Notes under the pieces: model-generated
Database searches by the model: none
Told to the model about the DNA's origin: nothing
Seen by the model: only the letters and a program-made list of their open reading frames with translations
Part shown: piece after piece, positions 12,001 through 19,800 of the stretch
Numbering within the stretch: position 1 is the stretch's first letter
Layout: each line of letters opens with the position of its first letter
Program-made: the position numbers and the translations under genes
Source of the DNA: a virus
Length of the DNA stretch: 26,949 nt
Direction: 5' to 3' (one strand)
Virus record (IMG/VR): IMGVR_UViG_3300006749_000096
Coordinates: 1 to 26,949 of that record

Positions 12001-12266
12001 TTTCTGTGGGAACAACTGCAGTTGCTGGTGTTGGTATCACATACGTTAAGAGAGTAACTGTTAGCGTCGAAGATTATGGAAATCGCACTGGTATTGGATT
12101 GACTGAATTCTATGGACAATTCTCTTGGGGTAAAATTACCCTTGGAGGTAGATTAAATGCAACTGCATTTGATGCGTATCTTCTCAAAGGTACCGCTGGT
12201 ATTACAACTGGTGCTGTTATCAACAGAGTTCAACCTCTAAAATTAGTGGGATACTCCACAACTTAA
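60..12266 (+). CDS. Giant virion structural protein with YHYH-type domain, gp7 slot of the baseplate
   Basis: A 4068-residue protein that recalls the large 'YHYH domain' structural proteins of marine T4-like phages. The helical N-terminus (about 1-260, with LPAFVRDDFPLVGEFLKQYY near 19-38) looks like the anchoring part. The rest is beta-rich and modular: GxGY/P repeats (near 759, 798, 1075, 1120, 1158, 1460, 2117, 2161, 2197, 3392, 3439, 3497, 3809, 3851); HGFxxGDxVxY repeats (near 618, 855, 966, 1530, 1707, 1824, 1875, 3024); a YHYH-type domain at about 1275-1390 (GWAYDGNPIYGPYGF at 1281-1295, LDEYNGR at 1341-1347, FPYFIG at 1384-1389); an aromatic NFYYQNFSYAIKS domain near 2450-2520; and a threefold module at 2640-2960. 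It lies between the gp6 position and gp8, where T4 has gp7 (1032 residues), so a peripheral baseplate role is inferred. The start follows the upstream stop with only a weak TAAG-type site; no other ATG lies nearby in frame. Confidence 0.85.
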   Translation: MISTDLQRVQIQDIIEYQLPAFVRDDFPLVGEFLKQYYISQEYSTAPSDIIQNIDEYVKLETLLEGEDETRLDVDIDFSDSTINATFDLRNDQFGTYKFPERYGLIQIDDEVILYTSRNNYQFFDCVRGFSGVTAFSDNDEELTFTRSGATSHTQGAKIINLSNILLREFLVKLKKQIAPGFEKRSLSSDVNERLFLSRTKDFYQSKGTDESFKILFAALYGEKVEVIKPKEFLFKPSDAEYRKTKDIVVEAIVGDPTNLKNQTLYQDSYPEYGIPQSYATVIDVEKLQRGSKTFYQLSVDFDYGKDIILSGGTISGDFSAHPKTQNTILVSTGSSIIDVDSTIGFPERGELSINGQSGILTYRSKNLTQFTDVGVAHTTVVGTGAQIDLGTELRLNVSAYGFLGINPVSVASSDASAVGVATTSKIEVRLGNVLSNNVVYDETSYYNDKDTINIKSLGISTISPLTDNWFNNVSVRYDVRSIELIDSSNFTYRITLFADNDFKIGDKLTVLQADSTERQGVIIDFDNSKQFLLSRTGLLTGTHFSVRRNILKPDISNVNNKKYSYAQNIPANVQNTYAKYNGDVLVASSSIPFYHDTPLSFYDRKVSLDGVYQGETFSIDRNHGFVTGDKVYYDSYVYTDQDGAPVESRFPEILPGLFYVKKVDDTSFKIASSLTNLDSDTFISVSGIVTSNFLCANNFYNKNLENQQLVREFKKSPVNNGGDYVTLPGRTGMLVNGVEILNYKSGDSIYYGTINNVIVSAGGDGYDVINPPILSIQDTTGIGATGLVNVKGELDRIDIIDGGFDYISDPIITITGGNGSGASATANTKLINHSISFFATADNPQIGLSSETIGFTTFHKFRESEKVVYKTDGQTALGGLSDDAEYYIKIVDTKTVKLFLTEADSILGTNPVNISAYSDGIHRFESFEKKRIVSNVVVTSSGLNYENKQRTSSIAGINTALDQINIKNHGFVSGDTVTYSGDASGLSSDQNYIVTVVDTDNFKLSSVGVGTTAKMFYYDTNQYAKIESSGTGSHTFNYPPISVTISGEIGINTVSGQDFNAKLQPVFKGSIESIHLTNNGVGYGSSEIINFNRQPSFRLLSGKDASLLPIVNDGRIQEVLVLNGGSEFNSAPQLVINGEGSFAKITPVIVNGEIDRVIIDNPGIDYTDTTTVSIISNGLGANLTAEINQWTLNLFEKYKNIISDDDGILDASLSDDYGIQYTHLYAPRKLRQSVFGKTLSGTTNFGYSDLAKGTKYGVSDLRIDAANEEIVSEFHSPIIGWAYDGNPIYGPYGFDTKTGGVIRAMRSGYSLVQSSNRPPLSLWNNGFFCEDYKFTGDGDLDEYNGRYCITPDYPNGVYAYFATISDGAVAGDGLFENFKLPQFPYFIGNKFKSQPNEFNFKNSSYQGKYDIVSDMWLRDTTSYGLTKDNVSYEFVTEPYKVYTESIDITSTSVGTIDNVGIITGGSGYKVGDKIVFEPLTGASSANAKVSRVSGKVIDDISVESLSLSELEISPIDSSGRFVAFASSSHNLTNTDLVTLSGFNTSINISNKSYNIGVTSSFYNLSSGVSTSGNTGIVTYFSVGGGIINRGLLSIRENDILTLGSEKVRVLNVDNKSSRFRVERAVSSTVSAAHTATTSLIEDSRKFTFSASRENKVDFDLNKQVYFDPRETLGVGTLSGVGIGSTVFFSNPGAGITQKFVSTKTLFIPNHELYTGDVVVYNNGGGTSIEVDKNPTVGTTYRIANDTPLYVAKISANEIGIQTFKVGIGSTGTFVGIADTTMNSGLLHFTGIGTGVMHSLKTLRSNVVTAEAIRNRVTVATASTHGLSIDDKVRMSVKPGVITNISVKYNDHNRRIVFNPLGFTTAGVSTSQNTIEISDHGFNTGDKVILDSNPAPTGLEDQKIYYINKLSKDKIRLCKSRYQSEQFNPSFISIDIARKGTLLPINPSLNVYSGNTVVFDLSDSSLSSLNNSSLYSAFDLHLYTDYNFTDEFSGSLTSSKFEVTKLGKVGIDANAKLTLVVNDDVPKNIFYKFSPINTDYTTESKKNIVIDKEIDGFNKINVINSVYTGEFSVVGVGTTTTFKYDVKKLPERSSYNKFNGGLSYDTSSINAYGGISDIIISFKGANYNEIVGVSTVEGTITGSGAVLEPFSNTIGKVLSTKISNIGFDYPTDFTIRPTTNLPEVLLLESLTSFEEIGISSVGRNYSLAPNLVVLDGLTGKHIDDVDLFYSLGDSKVTIRNNTKGLNNVTPTIIPISNSNGVPIERITYNTSTKLATVGFDTGFSDKSPFAVGDKVLIENVSVGVGSTGTGFNSSDYGYHLFTLTDVNIPVGGNVGVVTFSMDEVLNDNIHAGNYDTINSAGRIINQSSFPQFNIKLKKNNFLLGETVVSNGGEGKVDSWNNRIELLKVSTSRDFLVGDIVTGQTSGTQGTVKSKIDYNSDIETASSSIVEKGWNKTTGFFNDNQQRIPDNFYYQNFSYAIKSKIPLQNWDDAVSSLTHTAGFLKFSDLVIESADDRVGGTVFTDSSSTVSLVVDILPTTTYGNGNFGGGISLNCYPAFDLVTENSKIASGTIYSDRIFLENRVLTDYFESVGNRALIIDDISKQFNSVERPTKFSVVKKFPVDQKSKKILTYVRDKVITSEIQASLVTLVHNGSIAEVLNYGRVESTLDLGSFDFSIAGSEGQLLFFPTKFRTQNYNVSYCSFDLDNTISGIGSFSLGEICNIESSQVVVPAATKTTIVGIASTYRSSKVLVELQDQRGITAFNELNIIHDGTDAQLLEYGDVSTDFGSTVTGLGTYSIDMSGGDVNVEFTPAVGLALTANTVRVSLSSTESVGVGTTVIGLAGQNISELQSFHTTLASSSNPGIHTIASYTCAGTNDYQAAYYIVSIEDTTNDEYQLSEIIVVNDDSRTFITEYGVLTTGSGIGTIGSLTDGTETHLQFTPPANTDVQTKVYQQAIQLVAVDDTLDHEIDLNNASITAGYGFYEGTAIDVRRQFELNHKGRPIFQRTFDGGDTNVVDLTNNQITVPNHFFTTGEPLNYSVGVATHVRVGIATTTFAGVGSTDFLPTNAFVFAIKVNDSTIKLARSATDANALEPTAIDFTSIGIGTFHKLTSNQQNSKCLIALDNFIQNPIVSTATTTALDKKIGIADATIETIGITSFFAADLIQVESEIMKINTVGFGLTNSILVDRGWMGTGITTHPVGVAVTKVDGAYNIIDNTINFYIAPQGATPISSITNPPDSRDFTGITTHSKFQGRTFLRSESKGSTKAAYHSNYVFDSIADQFDATTKTFTLKSEQEDVVGFSTNNGVILINGVFQGPTGDLVPQDYSLSEGSGISSVTFTGTATSVSYDPNNANIPVGGLIVSVGSTAGLGYQPLISAGGTAIVSAGGTIVSISIGNTGSGYRQGSQTVNVGVYTSSTGKTGIEFIGTAAVSNGNVVSVAVTNPGSGYLIGSEPIVVFDEPLSYSDIPLIYSDDSPSGFGTEATIDIVVGQGSSVIDFEVKNFGYRYGQKQILTVATGGATGIPTDTNINFKEFQITVEKTDSDKFSGWHFGELERLDNIHDEFDGNTRQFTVKRNGAPVTIRSAVGSNIDVQATLLIFINDILQIPGESYTFDGGSVINFSEPPKGRSADGSFPGDKSKILFYKGSGDIDVTFRDVLESVKAGDELTIRTSETLVPNSINQSGRLSTKIISSDTVETNPYYEAGIDSNPDHKRVVTLCQQTSDKVINGKIVSKARELNAALINPRTHLIQSVGVGSTQIYVESVIPFFNPDDENQTVKNQQTISIVSQNNIVAAAATAVVSIANTVESITIGYGGTGYTSAPSVTISNPVGFGTTARATAVATLTGDTVSSITVSTPGIGYTRTVASQVLIEAPKLEREQNRTSLYQGDFGDIVGLNTTSVGVATTGYVMDLFIPINSFLRNTKVVGAAVTLSDISVGDYFTVKNSNVGSGVTSLYQTGETLGITTQFLDSVYEVAAVSVGTTAVAGVGITYVKRVTVSVEDYGNRTGIGLTEFYGQFSWGKITLGGRLNATAFDAYLLKGTAGITTGAVINRVQPLKLVGYSTT
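3882..4226 (+). other. YHYH-type domain inside the giant protein, signature tetrapeptide altered
   Basis: Codons for about residues 1275-1390 of the giant protein. Two blocks typical of YHYH-family proteins are clear: a G-x-A-x-DG-x-PIYGP block (GWAYDGNPIYGPYGF) and an LDEYNGR block, followed by FPYFIG. At the expected YHYH position the protein reads YAYF (1359-1362), so both histidines are absent. The domain call is firm on the flanking blocks. Loss of a histidine-dependent function is inference. Confidence 0.75.
7977..8937 (+). repeat. Threefold tandem protein module within the giant gene
   Basis: Three diverged copies of a module of about 70-90 residues follow each other at residues about 2640-2707, 2747-2833 and 2880-2960. 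Each has a short strand ending in a turn (LVTLVHNGS, LNIIHDGT, IIVVNDDS; the H/H/N is at 2651, 2770 and 2905), then a Tyr-Gly strand (LNYGRVEST, LEYGDVST, TEYGVLTT), a Gly-rich stretch, and a hydrophobic-FP/FTP strand (LLFFPTKF, VEFTPAVG, LQFTPPAN). The spacing between copies is 119 and 135 residues. The copies are diverged enough that DNA identity is low, so this is an old duplication. Confidence 0.65.
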
Positions 12267-12268
12267 CT

Positions 12269-12276
12269 GATAAATA
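12269..12276 (+). promoter_or_regulatory. Candidate T4-type late promoter box GATAAATA
   Basis: GATAAATA matches the T4 late consensus TATAAATA in seven of eight positions. It lies in the 28-base gap just after the giant gene's stop codon and ends 18 bases before the gp8 start. Such boxes are recognised by the phage late sigma factor (gp55) with the sliding clamp. The assignment rests on sequence and position only. Confidence 0.5.
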
Positions 12277-12294
12277 AGTAAAAAACTACGCAAA

Positions 12295-13854
12295 ATGGCT
12301 GCGATTATAACTGATCAACTTCGTATATTAAATGCAAAAGATTTTGTTGCTAGTGTGGCTTCCACTAGTAGCACTTTGTATTCTTTTGTTGGACTTCCCA
12401 ATCCTACTGATGTTGATGTAAGTTGGGATAGCAGTCCTCCTGATCCAAGGGATAACTTTAATCAAGAGAATGATTATTGGGATACAATGATTGCTCTCAA
12501 AAAAATTGATTCTGATGATGTTAAACAAGTTATCAGAAAAGTAACTTGGGCGTCTGGTACAACATATGATATGTATCGTCCAGACATTAAAGCAGAGAAT
12601 CCTTCACAACCCTCAAGTTCTATTACTCTCTATGAGGCAAATTATTATGTAATGAACTCTGATTTTAGAGTTTATGTTTGCTTGCAGAATGGAACTAATC
12701 CAGAAAATCCAAGTGGTAAAGCATCTCTTGATGAACCAACTTTTACTGATTTAGAACCAAGAGAAGCAGGAACTAGTGGTGATGGTTATATTTGGAAATA
12801 TCTTTACACAATAAAACCTGGAGATATTGTAAAATTTGATGCTACTAATTTTATGCCAGTACCAAAAGACTGGACAACTAGCACAGATTCAAATATAGCA
12901 GCAGTTAGAAACAATGCTGTTACGAGTGGACAACTAAAGATTGTTAAAATTAGTAATAGAGGTGTTGGATTAGGAACTGCAAATAGAACTTATACACGAG
13001 TTCCGATTAAAGGTGATGGAAATGGAGCAGAATGCACCATCTCTATCAATAATAATTCAAAAGTTGAATCTGTAGTTATTTCTAAAGGTGGATCTGGTTA
13101 TTCTTTCGGCACTATAGATCTTGTCGCTGGTAATGTCCCTACCGGATCAACTGCTCCTATATTCGATGTAATTATTCCACCTCAAGGTGGACATGGATCT
13201 GACATATACAGGGAACTTGGAGCAAGAAATGCTCTAATTTATTCTAGAATTGAGAATGATTCAGAAAATCCAGATTTTATTACAGGTAACGAAATTGCTA
13301 GAATTGGATTAGTACAAAATCCCAAGGCATATAATACATCATCAAATCTAACACTTGATAAAGCATCTGCAACATATGCTTTAAAACTAACAGGTGCTGG
13401 ATATAGTTCAGCAACATTTACACCAGACTCATTTATTACTCAAACAGTTGGATTTGGTTCTACGGCTGTTGGAAGAGTTGTTTCTTATGATCAGGTAACT
13501 GGAGTATTGAAATATTGGCAAGATAGATCAACTGCAGGATTTAATACTGATGGATCTAAAAATACGAGTCCTGAATATGGATTCAAAATGAATAGATTTG
13601 GGCCAAATATTGTTGATGGTGGTAATTTTAGTATTTTAGGTGGATCATCAACTTTAGCCATTCAAACTTCATTTACGGGTGTCTCAACTGAAATAAATAG
13701 TCGTACTTATTATTTGGGACAATCATTTAATAGTGGCGTTGCTCAACCAGAGGTTGAAAAGTATACAGGCAACATTATTTACGTAGATAATAGGCCTTCT
13801 ATTACAAGATCGTCCAGTCAAAAAGAAGATATCAAAATTATCTTGCAGTTCTAA
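12295..13854 (+). CDS. 8: Baseplate wedge subunit gp8
   Basis: A 519-residue protein recognised as the marine T4-like version of gp8, a wedge protein at the edge of the hexagonal baseplate. The N-terminus has the gp8-like start (ITDQLRILNAKDFVASV at 5-21), then DPRDNFNQENDYWDTMIALKK near 51-71, YDMYRPDI, SDFRVYVCLQNG and DGYIWKYLYTI near 163-173, which is the conserved core. T4 gp8 is 334 residues. The extra length comes largely from a GxGY-type insertion at about 216-278 (VVISKGGSGYSFGTIDLV) and a longer C-terminal half. It follows the giant gene after 28 bases that hold a late-promoter-like box. No clear Shine-Dalgarno site precedes the ATG; the leader is A-rich. Confidence 0.88.
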   Translation: MAAIITDQLRILNAKDFVASVASTSSTLYSFVGLPNPTDVDVSWDSSPPDPRDNFNQENDYWDTMIALKKIDSDDVKQVIRKVTWASGTTYDMYRPDIKAENPSQPSSSITLYEANYYVMNSDFRVYVCLQNGTNPENPSGKASLDEPTFTDLEPREAGTSGDGYIWKYLYTIKPGDIVKFDATNFMPVPKDWTTSTDSNIAAVRNNAVTSGQLKIVKISNRGVGLGTANRTYTRVPIKGDGNGAECTISINNNSKVESVVISKGGSGYSFGTIDLVAGNVPTGSTAPIFDVIIPPQGGHGSDIYRELGARNALIYSRIENDSENPDFITGNEIARIGLVQNPKAYNTSSNLTLDKASATYALKLTGAGYSSATFTPDSFITQTVGFGSTAVGRVVSYDQVTGVLKYWQDRSTAGFNTDGSKNTSPEYGFKMNRFGPNIVDGGNFSILGGSSTLAIQTSFTGVSTEINSRTYYLGQSFNSGVAQPEVEKYTGNIIYVDNRPSITRSSSQKEDIKIILQF

Positions 13855-13857
13855 GGA
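13853..13857 (+). promoter_or_regulatory. Ribosome binding site overlapping the gp8 stop codon
   Basis: AAGGA lies three bases before the ATG at 13861 and shares its first two bases with the gp8 stop codon TAA (13852-13854). The placement suggests translational coupling of gp8 and the DUF4815 protein. The spacing is shorter than usual. Confidence 0.5.
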
Positions 13858-13860
13858 ATT

Positions 13861-16800
13861 ATGTCACAGGAAACCAATCTCAATGTCGCTCCTTACTTTG
13901 ACGACTTTGATCCCCAAAAAGATTATTACAAGGTTTTATTCAAGCCAGGTTATCCCGTACAAGCAAGAGAATTAACGTCTCTTCAGTCGATCCTGCAAAA
14001 TCAAGTAGAGAAATTTGGACAGCACTTTTTTAAAGAAGGTGCTAAGGTTATTCCAGGAAACACAACATATTCTACTAATTATAAATGTGTTATTCTGGAA
14101 AATAACTATCTGGGAGTTCCTCTCTTTGATTATTTGGATCAAATAGTTGGAGCACAAATTACCGGACAAGATTCTGGTGTTACAGCGATTGTTGACAAAT
14201 ATATTACGGATGCAGAATCCGAGAGAAATCAAGTTACTTTATATGTAAACTATTCAGGATCTGGAACAGATAATCAAGAAACTATTTTTAGAGATGGTGA
14301 ACTTTTAACCTGTGACGTTACAATTTCAACTGCTAATACTTTAATTGGACAGGGATCTCCATTTGCCTCTACCGTTCAAGAGAACGCCACAGCAGTGGGA
14401 TCTGCTTATTTTATAAGTAATGGTGTATATTTTGGAAAAGGAACCTTTCTTAATGTTGCCGAACAAACTTTAATATTAAATCAGTATTCTAACGTTGCAA
14501 ACTGCAGAGTTGGTTTACTAATTGAAGAAAAAATTGTTAACGCTGATCTTGATTCATCATTAACTGATAACTCCTCCGGTTTTAATAACTTTGGAGCACC
14601 TGGAGCAGATAGACTTCAAATTACTACTTCATTGCATAAAAAAGATCTTACTGATCTTGATGATAGTAATTTTGTTGAACTTGGAGTTGTTAATAGTGGA
14701 ATTTTAAGACAAAAAGTTATAAGTAACTCTACACAGTTTGGTGATGAGTTAGCAAAAAGAACATTTGCAGAATCTGGTGATTATTATGTTAAGTCTTTTG
14801 GACTTGGCGTAAAAGAATCTTTAAATAATTTTAAAGGAAATAGAGGAATTTTTAATGCAGGACAAACCACATATAGTGGATCAACTCCAGATGAAGATTT
14901 AGCATTATATCAAATTTCTCCAGGTAGAGCGTTTGTAAAGGGTTATGATGTTGAGACAACAGCACCCACCTATCTTGATGTTGCAAAACCTAGAACAACA
15001 AAAACTCTTACTCAACAGCAAATTAATTATGAGACTGGTAAGACTCTTAAATTAAATCGTGTTTATGGATCACCTACCATTGGAATTGGAAATACATATG
15101 TTTTAAGTTTACGTGATACAAGAGTTGGAGTTAATTCAACTGCAATTGCAGGAAAAGAAATCGGACTAGCAAGGGTTTATGATTTTAATCTTGACTCTGG
15201 ATCTTATAATGCACCAAACTCGGATACTAATGAGTGGGGATTATCACTATATGATGTTCAGTCTACTACTGAAATTACTTTAAACGAAAATATTACCCTT
15301 CCTGTTCCTACTTTCATCAAAGGAAAGAATAGTGGTGCTACTGGATTCTTAAAAGAGACAGCAACAAATACCAAGTCTCTTGTACTTTATGAAACTTCTG
15401 GTAAGTTTATCAAAAACGAAAATTTTATCATTGATGGTATTGAAAATCCAAGAGTTGCAACTGCCGTTACTTCATATGGTATCAGTGATGTATTATCAGT
15501 ATTTGGTAGTCTTAATGGTGCTGAAGTTGGAGCAGCAAGAACTTTCTCTGCTGATGTAGTTCTTGCCCCTAAATTTAACATTGGTGTTGCCACTGTAACC
15601 GCTGCTGCTGCTAACTTTACATCAGTTATTAGATCTACAAATTCACGTTTCCCTGGACAAATTAAAGCAGGAAATATCATTTCTTTTAGTGGTGATTTAT
15701 CTCAAGATCCTGTTTTTGCCTCAGTTGTTAGCGTTGCAACATCTTCAGTAACTATTACAGGTGTATCTACTGTTGAAGGTGTAGCAAGTGGTGCTATTCC
15801 AACTTCTGCAGCAACATTGAATGATGTAAAAGTTATTGCTGGTGATCTTGGAGCATCTAATGATAATACTCTCTATACTGAAATGCCAAGGCGTCACATT
15901 TCAGAGGTAAAACTTGATGATGCATCTTTAGTTATTAGAAAAACTCAGCAGGTTAACATTCTTGATAATAAGTTAACTGCTGCAGTAGTAACAGAATCTA
16001 ATGAAACATTCTTACCATTTACTCCAGAGAGATATCTATTAATTAGAAGTGATGGCACAACTGAAGAACTAACTTCTGATAAAGTACAGATTAACGCAGG
16101 ATCAAATCAATTAGAGATATTTAATCTTGGAAATGATGATGAAGCAACTTTAGTTACAACTCTGACTAAAATAAAACCAAAAGCAAAAAATAAAATTAGA
16201 AATAGAGTTGATTCTATTGTAATTGATAAATCTACTCAAGCTGCATCAGGAATTGGATCTACTACATTAAATGATGGATTAACACATGGAAATTATCCAT
16301 TTGGAACTAGAGTACAAGATGAAAGTATCTCACTCAATCGTGCAGATATTATTGAAGTACATGGCATTTATGAACTAGCAACAGATCCTGCTGTTAATAA
16401 CACTGATCCTACGGCTCCTTCGATGGTGCTGTCAAATCTATCAGGGCCTACAGGAAAAACCTCAGATTTGGTTATTGGAGAGGAAATTAAAGGACTAACC
16501 ACTAATTCTCGTGCTATTGTTGGTAGAAAAGAAACTGATGCAAAGATTTTATATCTTCCTAAAAATCAAATAAACTTTAATGAGGGTGAAACTGTTGAAT
16601 TTGTTGAATCTGGAATAAAAGCTATAGTTACTACCTTAGATACTCCAAGTAAAGATATTTCTTTTAAATATGGATTTACAAATGGACAAAATGGAGAATT
16701 CTATGGTTATGGTGTCCTTAATAGAAAAAATGGTGAAGAAGCACCTAAGAGAAAAGTAGTCGTATACTATTCAAATGGTTACTATGAGTCAACTGATGAT

Positions 16801-19800
16801 GGTGATATTACCACTGTAAATTCATACTCTAATTTTGACTATGGTAGTGAAATTCCTAGTGTTAACTCACTCAGAAACACTGATATAATTGATATTCGTC
16901 CAAAAGTTTCTGATATTGAATCTGTATCGGAAGGTGATAGATCTCCCTTAGAATTTAAGGGAAGAACATTTAATGTTTCTGGAAATTCTGCTACAAATAT
17001 TCTTGCTTCAAATGAAGGAATTTTAACAGATTTCTCTTATTACCTTGGTAGAATTGATAGAGTTTATTTGACAAAAGATGGAGTATTCCAGGTTAAATAC
17101 GGCACTCCAGCAGAAAATCCAGAAAAACCAACCTCTGTAGATGATGCTTTAGAAATTGCAACCATCTCACTTCCTCCTTTCTTATACAAGGTTTCAGATG
17201 CATCTAAGAAATTCTTAGAGCATAAACGTTATAGAATGGTTGATATTAAACAACTTGAAAATAGAATTAAAAATCTTGAATTCTTTACTTCACTTTCGCT
17301 TCTTGAAACAAATACTGCTAATCTCTTTGTTCCCGATGCAAATGGACTTAATAGATTTAAATCTGGATTCTTTGTAGATAACTTCACTTCTTTCCTCGCT
17401 CAGGAAGAATCTGTTGATCTTAAGAATAGTGTTGATTTTACTAATAAGCAAGCACGTCCAAAACACTATACAACTCAGGTTGATTTAACACAAAGTCTTT
17501 CTGGAAGTGGAGACTTAAAAGTTGCTGTTCCTGATGGAAATAACATCAGGAAAACCGATGATATTGTAACACTAGAATATTCTGATGTAGAGTGGTTGAG
17601 TCAACAATTCGCTACAAGATCTGAAAGTGTTACACCATTTATTATTGGATTTTGGATCGGAGCTCTCAATCTTACACCAGCATCTGATTCTTGGACTGAT
17701 CAAGTAAGACTTGAGGCAAATATTGTTCAAGCAGAGGGTAACTTTACAGAAACCCTTGAGAGGGCAACTAGAACTCTCAATGTAGATCCTCAGACAGGAT
17801 TTGCTCCTGCAGTTTGGAACTCTTGGGTTAATAATTGGACTGGTAGAGAAGAGGTAATTGATACTGTTGATAGGCAAACCTCAACCACTAGTAGACAAGT
17901 GGGTGTAAGACGTGCTGGATGGTGGGGTGATATTATCACAACTACAAATACTACCTTCAGAGATACAACTAGAGAAATATTTGAAACTGGTGTTGCAACT
18001 AGAACTGGAGCAAGAACAGTTATTAGTGAACAATTTGATAATGAATCTCTTGGAGATAGAGTTGTAAGTAGAGATTTAATTTCATTTGCTCGCTCTAGAA
18101 ATATTGAATTTAATATTAATTCACTCAAACCCTATTCACAATTATACGGATTTTTTGATGGTGTTGCAATAACAGATTATTGCATTCCCAAACTTCTTGA
18201 AATTAGTATGGTTTCAGGAACTTTCCAAGTTGGAGAAACCATAACTGGTACAATGAGATCTGTTGGAAATGCACCTTCAACAGATAGCAATCCTCAAATA
18301 ACTTTTAGAGCAGCACAATCAAATCATAAAGAGGGAGCATTTGATAACGCCACAGAAGTATTCACAATCAATCCTTATAATAAGGATAGAACAATTCCTA
18401 GAGCGTATTCTTCTACATCAACTATCCTTAACGTAGATACTTTCTCGTTATGTGATCAACCTCAAGGTGATTTTATTGGATATGTTGCTCAGGGAATGGT
18501 TCTTGTAGGAGAAACTAGTGGTGCTCAAGCAACTATTACTCAAGTAAGATTGGTTGCAGACTTCTCTTCTTCATTAATTGGAAGTTTCTTCATACCTGAT
18601 CCCAATATTACAAATAATCCACGATTTGAAGTTGGAACAAAAGTTCTTACTTTCATAGATGATATTAATAATAATCTTAATGAAGCATCTACTCGTGCAA
18701 CATCAACATTCTTGATTAGTGGAGTTATCGAGACAGTTCAAGAAAATATTGTTTCTGTTAGAAATGCTAATGTTCAGTCTGAAGAAGTTGCTGAAGAAAG
18801 GGATATCAGAAGACAAGATGATACTTTTGGCACTGAAGTCATTTCAACTGAAGTTTTAACTCAGAACTTTACTCGTAGAACAGAGCGAAGAGGAGATCCT
18901 CTTGCACAGACTTTCCTTGTAGAGGATGATACTGGTATATTCATCACTAAGTGTGATGTATTCTTCGAGCAAACAGACAATCTTGGAATTCCTGTTATAT
19001 TTGAACTTAGAACATGTGATAATGGAGTACCAACTACCAAGATTCTGCCACTTTCTCAAGTAATTGCTTTTCCTAAGGATATTGCCGTCAGTGATGATGG
19101 ATCTGTTGCTCATACATTCAATCTAAAGGCTCCTGTTTACTTAGAACCAGGTGTTCAATATGCAATGGTGATGCGTTCTGCATCTGCGAGATATAGAGTC
19201 TTTATTTCAAGAGTTGGAGAAAATGATCTTCTCCGTCAAACATTTGTTTCTAACCAACCTTATCTTGGTTCACTTTACAAATCACAGAATGGATCTGTTT
19301 GGGAACCAAGTCAGTGGGAAGATCTCAAATTTACTCTTTACAGAGCAGACTTTGTAGATAGTGGATCAATCGAAGTATACAGTCCAAAATTAAGCTTGGG
19401 TAACAAGCAAATTGCATCTCTACTTCCCAACTCAATTAGTCTTAATTCTAGATCTGTTCGTATTGGTATTGGTTCAACACTCCAGGATAATGATCTTACA
19501 TTAGGAAATACTATTGTTCAACATGGTAGCAATGCCTCTGGTAACTTTGTTGGTGAAGCAGGTATTGCCACTGGCAGTCTAAATGTTATCAATGCTGGTA
19601 TAGGATTTACTCCCCATAGTGGTACCCTTGAATATGAGGCAGTTGAATTAGTCAACATTACAAGTAGTGGTAGAAACGCTAAAGCGGATATCACCGTTAC
19701 TAACGGTATTGTTGCTAGTGCTACTATTTCCGAGGCCGTTGCAAATAGTGGCGGACAAGGATATGTTATCGGTGATGTACTAGGTGTATCGACTATCGGA

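Noticed and set aside
17572-18128. Two overlapping antisense frames of 101 and 112 codons, and similar reverse-strand frames at 15387-15680, 19518-19850 and 20260-20598
   Set aside because: They lie wholly inside strongly supported sense genes, have compositions typical of reading a Gly/Ser/Thr-rich gene backwards, and I saw no ribosome binding site or promoter for them.
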